This document shows positions 1-5,671 of a DNA stretch of 16,063 bases, piece after piece (positions within the stretch are counted from its first letter, which is position 1; each line of letters opens with the position of its first letter). The notes under the pieces are model-generated. The model was not told the origin of the DNA, did no database searches, and saw nothing but the letters and a program-made list of their open reading frames with translations. Both the position numbers and the translations under genes were made by a program. The DNA is from JAWOJB01 sp046484325 (GTDB taxonomy: Bacteria > Actinomycetota > Acidimicrobiia > Spongiisociales > ZC4RG35), in contig JAWOJB010000013.1 of assembly GCA_046484325.1 (NCBI GenBank), positions 1 through 16,063 on the forward strand, read 5' to 3'.

Positions 1-588
1 CACCACGGCCGGGTCTGCGACGAGGTACCCCACCCGGGCACCGGCCAGAGCACAGGCCTTGGAGAGGGTCCGCGTCACGACCAGTCGTGGCCGCCCGGGC
101 AGCAGGTCCAGCGCCCTCGGACGTCGGGAGAACTCGGTGTAGGCCTCGTCGACGACGACCATGCCGGGCGCTGCGTCGTAGACCGCCGCCACCGTGTCGG
201 CGTCCAGCGCGGTACCGGGCCGGTTGTTCGGTGAGCACAGGAAGACGACGTCCGGCTGCACCGCCGCGACCGAGGCCGCTCCGAGGTCTGCGTCGAGGGC
301 GAAGTCCTCGCCGCGGGGGACAGCGATCCAGCGCGTGGAGGTCCCGATCGAGATCAGCCGGTGCATGGAGTACGAGGGCTCGAACCCCAAGGCCGAGCGG
401 CCCACACCACCGAAGGCCTGCAGCAGCTGCTGGAGCACCTCGTTCGACCCGTTCGCGGGCCAGACGTGGGACGCCGTCAACCCCCGGCCCAGGTAGTCGG
501 CCAGATCCTCACGCAGCGCGGTCGCGTCGCGGTCCGGGTAGCGATTGAGGGTGGGCCCCACCGCGGCCATGGCCGCCGCCAGGTCGGC
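1..588 (-). CDS. hisC: Histidinol-phosphate aminotransferase, N-terminally missing and cut by the window edge
   Basis: This is a PLP enzyme of histidine biosynthesis that converts imidazole-acetol phosphate and glutamate to histidinol phosphate. What is visible is the HisC body: TLNRYPDRDATALRE, then ANGSNEVLQQLLQAFGG, FEPSYSMH, the SPNN segment, VVVDEAYTEF (PLP-contacting Asp and Tyr) and TLSKACALAGARVGYL, whose Lys (residue 564 of the continuous frame) should carry PLP. These blocks are close to what I recall of Streptomyces HisC. The usual SPNNPTG reads SPNNRPG, two unusual changes. The first ~45 residues of a normal HisC, with the LNxNENP segment, are absent: the frame runs in without a stop from an lnt-like sequence, so no hisC start codon of its own is convincing (ATG at 570 falls inside the conserved fold). 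The C-terminal part lies beyond base 1. Identity is firm; whether this is a working gene is doubtful. Confidence 0.88.
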
Positions 589-1749
589 CACCAGGCATGC
601 CGCCCCGGACCTGGCGGCATCGCGGGCGTACCGCGAGAACGAGCCCTCGAACGAGATCACCGATCCGAACGGTCCAAACCCGAGGTCGAAGACCACCGGG
701 CCGTGGCCGGGGATCATGTCACGGGGGACGGCGTCCAGCACCTCGATCCACGAGAACAGCCGGCGAGCCGGGATGTACTCGCCGAACGGGACCGGATGCC
801 GCTTGCGGTACTCGCCGACGATGGACCCGGTCTGGTCGAACACGATGTTGGCGTTGACCCAGTGCGCGTCGTCGAGGGGGCGATCCGTCCCTGCGAGCAG
901 GACCGCGCCGAGTCGGGCGACCTCGGCCGCCAGCTCCGCGCGGACCTCGGCGGAGTTGATCGGGTCGGCATTGAAGCCCCCCATCGAGCCTTCCGGCCAC
1001 ACGACCAGGTCGAGGCCCCCGGGAGCGAGCTGGCGGGTGAGTCTCACATGGTTCTGATAGGTCCGGTACCGCTCGTCCGGGCAGCGGGTACCGGGACAGG
1101 GGGTATTCCCCTGGACGATGGCCACCCGGACCTCGCGCCCATCGGCGCGCGACGGCACGGCGGCACCGACCACGACCAGCGCAACGAAGATGCCGGCCAT
1201 GATGGCCGTCAGGCGCGCCACGGCCCCACGGATCGGGGGGGCGGTGACCACGAGGGCGAGCGCTGCGGCCAATCCGGCGATCACCACCGACCATCCGGAC
1301 GTACCGATCCACTGGGCAGCCCCCCTCACCGCCGCGTACTCCCCCAAGGGGTAGCCGGCCATCCCCCACGGGAAGCCGCCGATCGGGAAGCGCTCACGGG
1401 CGAGTTCCATGAGTGCCCATCCACCCGTGGCGGCGGCCCACCATCGCCCGGCGCTCCAGCCGCGGGCGCCGAACAGCAGCCGGGCGTACACCGCCGGGTA
1501 GGCGGCCTGCACGACGAGCAACGGGAGGAAGGCGATCACTCCCAGCTCCCCCAGCCAGGGGAACAGGAAGCCGAACGAAATCAACCCGTAGGTCCAGCCC
1601 GCCGCCCAGGCCGCGGATGGCCGGCTCGCCCATCGGATCGAGACGAGGAACAGGATCAGGGCCGGCACGATGAATCCACCGATGCCGTAGGGAGGGAAGG
1701 CGAGGATGGACAGCACGGCCCCGGCCACCGCCGCCAGGAGGGATCGCAC
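589..1749 (-). CDS. lnt: Apolipoprotein N-acyltransferase, C-terminally truncated and fused in frame to hisC
   Basis: Lnt is an integral membrane enzyme that adds the third acyl chain to lipoproteins. The first ~200 residues are hydrophobic with several membrane spans (FPPYGIGGF, FPIGGFPWGMAGY). From ~206 a carbon-nitrogen hydrolase domain begins with VRVAIVQGN, then WPEGSMGG (E253, the E. coli E267 position), YRKRHPVPFGEYIPARR (K316, the K335 position) and VISFEGSFSRYARDAARSGA. Residue 366, where E. coli has catalytic C387, is serine. The frame then leaves Lnt: the expected LLVNxTN block, the rest of the hydrolase domain and the last membrane helix (~110-130 residues) are missing and HisC sequence follows directly at about residues 386-389. 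GTG 1749 is preferred because TACAAT ends six bases upstream, a leaderless arrangement; an in-frame ATG at 1797 would lie upstream of that promoter. Confidence 0.83.
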
Positions 1750-1755
1750 CCGAGG

Positions 1756-1761
1756 ATTGTA
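1756..1761 (-). promoter_or_regulatory. -10 box (TACAAT) of a leaderless promoter for the lnt/hisC frame
   Basis: TACAAT on the minus strand is followed by six bases and then GTG 1749, so a transcript would start at or next to the start codon. There is no Shine-Dalgarno sequence. I see no clear -35 box. The -35 zone would overlap the plus-strand -10 box at 1782-1787, so the two divergent promoters occupy the same DNA. Confidence 0.6.
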
Positions 1762-1781
1762 TGGGCAGCCCGACCCGGGGG

Positions 1782-1787
1782 TAGCGT
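1782..1787 (+). promoter_or_regulatory. -10 box (TAGCGT) upstream of the phosphatase-amidohydrolase pair
   Basis: TAGCGT fits the TAnnnT pattern and is followed by eight bases and then ATG 1796. It would give a transcript starting at that ATG, about 29 bases before the phosphatase GTG at 1825. Confidence 0.5.
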
Positions 1788-1795
1788 CGCACCCC

Positions 1796-1828
1796 ATGAC
1801 GCCGTTCGTGCTCCGGATCCGGTCGTGA
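1796..1828 (+). CDS. Possible leaderless 10-codon upstream ORF (MTPFVLRIRS)
   Basis: ATG lies eight bases after TAGCGT, the position of a leaderless start. The ORF ends with TGA at 1826-1828, which overlaps the GTG start of the phosphatase gene (GTGA). This geometry would let a ribosome that finishes the short peptide re-initiate on the phosphatase frame. I know of no family for the peptide. It could also be a chance ORF with no role. Confidence 0.3.
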   Translation: MTPFVLRIRS

Positions 1829-2646
1829 TCCACCCTCCCTCCGCTCGGGCGCGGTCCGAAGAGGACCTGGAGGTCGCCCTCGCCGCCGCCCGCCAGGGCG
1901 GCACCGTCGTGCGAGAGGCGTTCGGCCGGCCCGTCGCCCCGGACTTCAAGGGCGACGTGAACCCGGTCACCGATGCCGATCGGGCTGCGGAGGAGGCCAT
2001 CCTCGAGGTCCTGCACCGTGAGCGACCCGGCGACGGCGTGCTGGCCGAGGAGGGTGGCGAGGGCCACCCGACCTCCGAGCGCATCTGGATCGTGGATCCG
2101 CTCGACGGAACCGTGAACTTCGTCCACGGGATCCCGCAGGTGGCGGTATCCGTCGCCCTCTGGGAGCGGGGGGTTCCGCTGGTGGGAGTGGTGCTGGATC
2201 CGCTCAGGAACGAGGAGTTCACGGCGATCGCCGGCCTAGGTGCCTCGCTCGACGGGAGGCGCGTCGAGGTGAGCGGCGAGACGCGGTTGGATCACAGCCT
2301 CATCGTCACCGGATTCCCCTACGACCGCAGGGAGCGGGCGGCGGGCTATGCCACCACCCTCGGGGCGGTGCTGGCCGCCTGCCAGGGGGTCCGCCGGCTC
2401 GGCTCGGCGGCACTCGACCTCGCCTGGGTGGCGGCCGGGCGCCTCGACGGGTACTGGGAGTACGGCCTCAAGCCCTGGGACGCCGCCGCAGGGCTCCTGC
2501 TCGTGACCGAGGCCGGGGGCATCGCCACCGATGTCGGTGGGGCCGACTACCTGCTCGACGCGGTCGGGGTGGTCGCCGCCACGCCGGGGGTCCATCGCGC
2601 CCTCCTCACCGTCGTGGCGGCCAACCTCCCCGATCACCTCCGTTGA
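1825..2646 (+). CDS. Inositol monophosphatase family protein
   Basis: This 273-residue protein belongs to the Mg2+-dependent, Li+-sensitive phosphatase superfamily (IMPase, also histidinol-phosphatase HisN and FBPase-like members). The metal-binding motifs are intact: LAEEGG (E75/E76), WIVDPLDGTVNFVHG (D91, D94, G95, T96) and KPWDAAAGLLLVTEAGG (W218-D219). The GSAALDLAWVAAGRLDGY block is typical. Length is normal. GTG 1825 is the first in-frame start inside the presumed transcript and places SEEDLEVALAAAR, the usual N-terminus, 11 residues in. It overlaps the stop of a short upstream ORF and, at its own end, the TTG of the next gene. A HisN role is possible given hisC on the other strand, but motifs alone do not separate HisN from SuhB-type enzymes, so substrate is unassigned. 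Confidence 0.9.
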   Translation: MIHPPSARARSEEDLEVALAAARQGGTVVREAFGRPVAPDFKGDVNPVTDADRAAEEAILEVLHRERPGDGVLAEEGGEGHPTSERIWIVDPLDGTVNFVHGIPQVAVSVALWERGVPLVGVVLDPLRNEEFTAIAGLGASLDGRRVEVSGETRLDHSLIVTGFPYDRRERAAGYATTLGAVLAACQGVRRLGSAALDLAWVAAGRLDGYWEYGLKPWDAAAGLLLVTEAGGIATDVGGADYLLDAVGVVAATPGVHRALLTVVAANLPDHLR

Positions 2647-4175
2647 CCTCGATCCTCCTGACCCCCGACATCCTCGTGACCCCCGCCGGGGCCGCCGCCC
2701 ACGGGGTGTTGATCGAGGCCGGCCGGATCGCCGCCGTCGGCCCGCCGGACGCGCTGTGCATCCGCGCCGGGATGGAACGGAGGCTCGCCGGGGTTCTCGT
2801 TCCCGCACCGGCCGATGCCCATCTCCACCCGGTGGCACTGGCCGCCGCCTCGATGCACGTGGACCTCCGGGCGGCTCGCAGCCTCGGCGAGGTGCTGGCG
2901 GCCATCGCCAACCGGGCTGGGGAGGCTCCGCAGTCCACGGCGGTCGCCGCCATCGGACTGGACGACGAGCGACTGGCGGAGGGCCGCATGCCGCTGCGCT
3001 CCGACCTGGACTCGGCCGCGCCGGGGCGGGCGATCCTGGTCCACCGGGTGTGCGGCCATGTCGCCTCGGCCTCCACCGCAGCGCTCGACCTCGCCGGGAT
3101 CGGCCCCGCCACGCCCGATCCGCCGGGAGGGTCGATCGCCCGTGGCTCCGATGGCCCCAACGGCATCCTCCGGGAGACGGCAGTCGAGATCGTGGCGTCG
3201 GCGCTGGCTGCCCGCCTCCCGGCGCCGGGGCCCGCCGAGATCCTGGCCGCCCTCCGAGACCTCCTCGGGCGGGGGATCACCCTCGTGACCGGGATGGTCT
3301 CGACAGGGGTGGGAGGCTGGTGCGGGGGGAGCGACGAGCTCACGCCGTTGCTCGAGGTGGCCGGCGACCTGCCCATCGACGTCGACGTGCTCGTCATGAC
3401 CCCGGATCCGGACGACCTCCGGAGAGCGGCCGCCCGCATCGCCGCCGCCGGGGGCCGGCTCCGGTTCCTCGGCTGGAAGGGGTTCGCCGACGGGAGCCTG
3501 GGAGCCCGGACCGCCCTTCTGCGGGAGCCCTACTCCGACGCGCCCGGGGTGAGGGGAACCGACCGGCTCGACCCCCGAACCCCGGCGCTCGCCTTGGCCG
3601 CGCTGGAGTCGGGCGGAAGCGTGGCGGTCCACGCGATCGGGGACGCCGCCGCCGGGCGGGTGCTCGACTTGTTCGAGACCCTCGCCGTCGGCGGGGTCGC
3701 CGGAACCCGGCTCCGGCTCGAGCACGCCTCGGTCCTCTCCGAGCACGACATCACCCGGATCGGTCGACTCGGGGCGATCGCATCGGTCCAACCCGCCTTC
3801 CTGGCCTCCGACTCGATCTGGCTGGCCCGCCGGCTCGGTCCTGGACGGCTGGCGTCCGCCTACCCCTTCCGCCTGCTGGCCGACGCCGGGATCCCGATGG
3901 CAGGTGGGTCCGACGCCCCGGTGGAGATCCCCGACCCCTGGTCCGGGATGAGGGCGGCCCGGACCCGCCACGGCCTGGACGGCCGGCCGGGGCTGTCGCC
4001 CGGCGAGGCGCTGTCGCTCTTCCTGGACGGGCCCCGGCTGGCCGCAGGCCGGAGCCCGGCCCTCGCCCCAGGGAGCCCCGCCGACCTTGTGCTCCTCGAC
4101 AGGGACCCGATCGAGGGGGACCAGGCCACGATCGCCGTGCGAGGAGTCTGGAAGGACGGGGAGCGGGTGGTGTGA
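2643..4175 (+). CDS. Amidohydrolase family 3 protein (YtcJ-like)
   Basis: This 510-residue metal-dependent hydrolase has the amidohydrolase TIM-barrel plus beta-sandwich layout, with no signal peptide. Visible motifs in order are PADAHLHPV (H60 and H62, first metal ligands), LGWKGFADGSLGARTALL (K279, a likely metal-bridging lysine in this subfamily), VAVHAIGDAA (H330), LEHASVLS (H361) and GGSDAPVEIPDPW (D424, catalytic Asp). The family contains exoenzyme-like amidases and formamide deformylases; the substrate cannot be read from sequence. The start is TTG 2643, forced by overlap with the TGA of the phosphatase gene (TTGA), so the two are translationally coupled. The C-terminal part (PADLVLLDRDP) is the usual composite-domain strand. 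The product is probably cytoplasmic. Confidence 0.9.
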   Translation: MTSILLTPDILVTPAGAAAHGVLIEAGRIAAVGPPDALCIRAGMERRLAGVLVPAPADAHLHPVALAAASMHVDLRAARSLGEVLAAIANRAGEAPQSTAVAAIGLDDERLAEGRMPLRSDLDSAAPGRAILVHRVCGHVASASTAALDLAGIGPATPDPPGGSIARGSDGPNGILRETAVEIVASALAARLPAPGPAEILAALRDLLGRGITLVTGMVSTGVGGWCGGSDELTPLLEVAGDLPIDVDVLVMTPDPDDLRRAAARIAAAGGRLRFLGWKGFADGSLGARTALLREPYSDAPGVRGTDRLDPRTPALALAALESGGSVAVHAIGDAAAGRVLDLFETLAVGGVAGTRLRLEHASVLSEHDITRIGRLGAIASVQPAFLASDSIWLARRLGPGRLASAYPFRLLADAGIPMAGGSDAPVEIPDPWSGMRAARTRHGLDGRPGLSPGEALSLFLDGPRLAAGRSPALAPGSPADLVLLDRDPIEGDQATIAVRGVWKDGERVV

Positions 4176-4193
4176 GACGGGCCGAGGCCGACC

Positions 4194-4283
4194 TCATCCG
4201 CGGAGCCAGGCGAACACCAGCGCACCGCCGACGATCACCGCTCCGATCAGGTAGGTGACACGGTAGGCGTAGATGTGGCGCAC
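4194..4283 (-). CDS. Possible 29-residue single-span membrane peptide
   Basis: A GTG start 10 bases after the stop of the ferric-reductase-like gene opens a 29-codon frame. It encodes a short basic and aromatic N-terminus (RHIYAYRVTY) and then one hydrophobic stretch, LIGAVIVGGALVFAWL, ending in RG. No in-frame ATG, GTG or stop alters this choice in the preceding bases. The composition is that of a small transmembrane subunit and not of random GC-rich DNA, and its position suggests a co-transcribed partner of the flavocytochrome. I do not recognise the family and no Shine-Dalgarno sequence is obvious, so it may be unexpressed. Confidence 0.38.
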   Translation of the reverse strand: MRHIYAYRVTYLIGAVIVGGALVFAWLRG

Positions 4284-4293
4284 GGTCCGCTGC

Positions 4294-5610
4294 TCACACC
4301 AGGTCGAATCGTTCGCTGTGGATGCTCGAAAGCGGGACCCCCCGGTCGAGCAGGGCCTCCTGGACGGCGTCCATCATGGCGGGGGGGCCGCACACGAGGA
4401 ACTCCCGCCTGATCCGCTCGCGCGGCAGGTTGCGTCCCAGCACCTCGGGGGTGATGAACCCGGACTCGCCATCCCAATCCGCCGGTGGGTCCTCGATCAC
4501 CGCGACGACCCGGAGGTTGAGACGCTCGGCGAGGGCGGCGAGATCCTCCCGATACGCCATGTCCTCCCAGGTGGTGTCGGCGTAGATCAGGAGGACCGGC
4601 CGCACGTCGTCACGGTCGGCCATGGTTCGGAGGAAGCTCAGCATCGGCGTGACGCCGATCCCGCCTGCGATCAGGACGTAACCCGCCGCCGGGATCAGAT
4701 CGATGGAGAACGCTCCATGGGGCCCGTCCAGGTAGGCGGTGGTACCGACCGGCGCGTGCGCGAGATCCCGGGTGAAGTCGCCGAGTGCCTTGATGCCGAA
4801 CTCGAGACGATCGGTCTCCTCCGCGCTGGAGGAGAACGAGAACGGATGCTCATCGATCGTGAACGGGGACCTGCCCAGCTTGAGCCAGGCGAACTGGCCC
4901 GGCAGGAACCGGAGACCGGGCTGGTCGACGGGCTCGAGGACCAGCGTCAGGTTGTCGCCGCGCTCCTCTCGCACCTCGGCCACCCGGTACCGCTCCCGGC
5001 GCTGTATGACCGGCTTCACCAGGCGCAGATATACGAGCGACGAGAGCATCACGGCCCCGAACACCTTCCACATCGCCTGCTTCCAGGAGGTGTTGAGGTA
5101 CTCCCCTGCCAGCGAGACGTGGGCATGGGCGGTGATCAGCGCCACGATGCCGAGGACGATGTGGGACAGCCTCCAGCGTTCGTAGTTCAGCCCCAACCGC
5201 CGCCGGCGCACGGAGAGGACCACGAGGGCTCCGAGGGCCACCACCGACAGAAGGCCGAGACGGCTGGCCCAGGAGCCGCCGAAGGGATCGAGGAGCCGCA
5301 GCAGATCCGGATCGAGGATCATCAGGATGGCCGGGTGAGCGAGGACCATGACCAGGGCCAGCATGGCGATCTGGCGGTGGTACTGCAGGATGAGGTCGAT
5401 CCCGTAGGGCGCGGTGATCCTCTTGTACCGGGCGATCAGCACGAACTGCACCGCCACCTGGGTGAGGCCCACGAATCCGAGGGCGATCGAGAACTCGACC
5501 CAGAAGCCCCGCGCCGGTGGAGTTGGTGCGACCAGCATCACGAACAGGGGGGACAGGACCACCACCAGGTAGAGGACGATCCAGAAGATCCCGGTGATCA
5601 CCCGCTGCAC
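4294..5610 (-). CDS. Ferric-reductase-like transmembrane flavocytochrome
   Basis: This 438-residue membrane oxidoreductase moves electrons from NAD(P)H through FAD to two b-type hemes across the membrane. Six or so hydrophobic segments fill residues 1-200. Two histidine pairs with exactly 13 residues between partners, H78/H92 and H150/H164, match the bis-heme ligation of ferric reductases and NADPH oxidases. The FAD-binding barrel carries HPFSFSS (255-261), and the nucleotide domain carries GGIGVTP (316-322) and LVCGPPAMM (406-413). There is no C-terminal 2Fe-2S ferredoxin domain, unlike many bacterial relatives. GTG 5610 is chosen because AGGAGGG stands six bases upstream. The electron acceptor is unknown; ferric or cupric ion, oxygen or a quinone-linked process are all possible. 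Confidence 0.88.
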   Translation of the reverse strand: MQRVITGIFWIVLYLVVVLSPLFVMLVAPTPPARGFWVEFSIALGFVGLTQVAVQFVLIARYKRITAPYGIDLILQYHRQIAMLALVMVLAHPAILMILDPDLLRLLDPFGGSWASRLGLLSVVALGALVVLSVRRRRLGLNYERWRLSHIVLGIVALITAHAHVSLAGEYLNTSWKQAMWKVFGAVMLSSLVYLRLVKPVIQRRERYRVAEVREERGDNLTLVLEPVDQPGLRFLPGQFAWLKLGRSPFTIDEHPFSFSSSAEETDRLEFGIKALGDFTRDLAHAPVGTTAYLDGPHGAFSIDLIPAAGYVLIAGGIGVTPMLSFLRTMADRDDVRPVLLIYADTTWEDMAYREDLAALAERLNLRVVAVIEDPPADWDGESGFITPEVLGRNLPRERIRREFLVCGPPAMMDAVQEALLDRGVPLSSIHSERFDLV

Positions 5611-5637
5611 GTCGTGCCCTCCTGGCCGGCAAGGCTA
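5611..5637 (-). promoter_or_regulatory. Promoter and ribosome binding site of the ferric-reductase-like gene
   Basis: TAGCCT (5637-5632) fits the -10 pattern. AGGAGGG (5623-5617) is a strong Shine-Dalgarno sequence six bases before GTG 5610. The expected leader is only about 15 bases, so unlike most promoters in this window this one gives a leadered transcript. The -10 box faces the divergent TACGCT box at 5660-5665, 22 bases away. Confidence 0.55.
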
Positions 5638-5659
5638 CCAACCGGGGCCTGACGACCCC

Positions 5660-5665
5660 TACGCT
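5660..5665 (+). promoter_or_regulatory. -10 box (TACGCT) of a leaderless promoter for the M3 peptidase
   Basis: TACGCT is followed by six bases (GGGCGC) and then ATG 5672. No Shine-Dalgarno sequence precedes the ATG, so the transcript should begin at the start codon. Confidence 0.6.
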
Positions 5666-5671
5666 GGGCGC

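Noticed and set aside
361..1824. Plus-strand open frame running upstream of the phosphatase gene, giving an apparent 761-residue protein
   Set aside because: It lies opposite lnt/hisC, has Pro/Arg/Gly/His-rich low-complexity sequence with no family motif, and the phosphatase fold begins only after 1825.
2634..3971. Minus-strand open frame of 445 codons opposite the amidohydrolase
   Set aside because: Antisense frame with repetitive Gly/Arg/Asp composition and no domain; the plus frame has all amidohydrolase motifs.
4273..5652. Plus-strand open frame of 459 codons opposite the ferric-reductase-like gene
   Set aside because: It is His/Glu/Gln-rich antisense sequence; the minus frame has membrane helices, heme ligands and FAD/NAD motifs.
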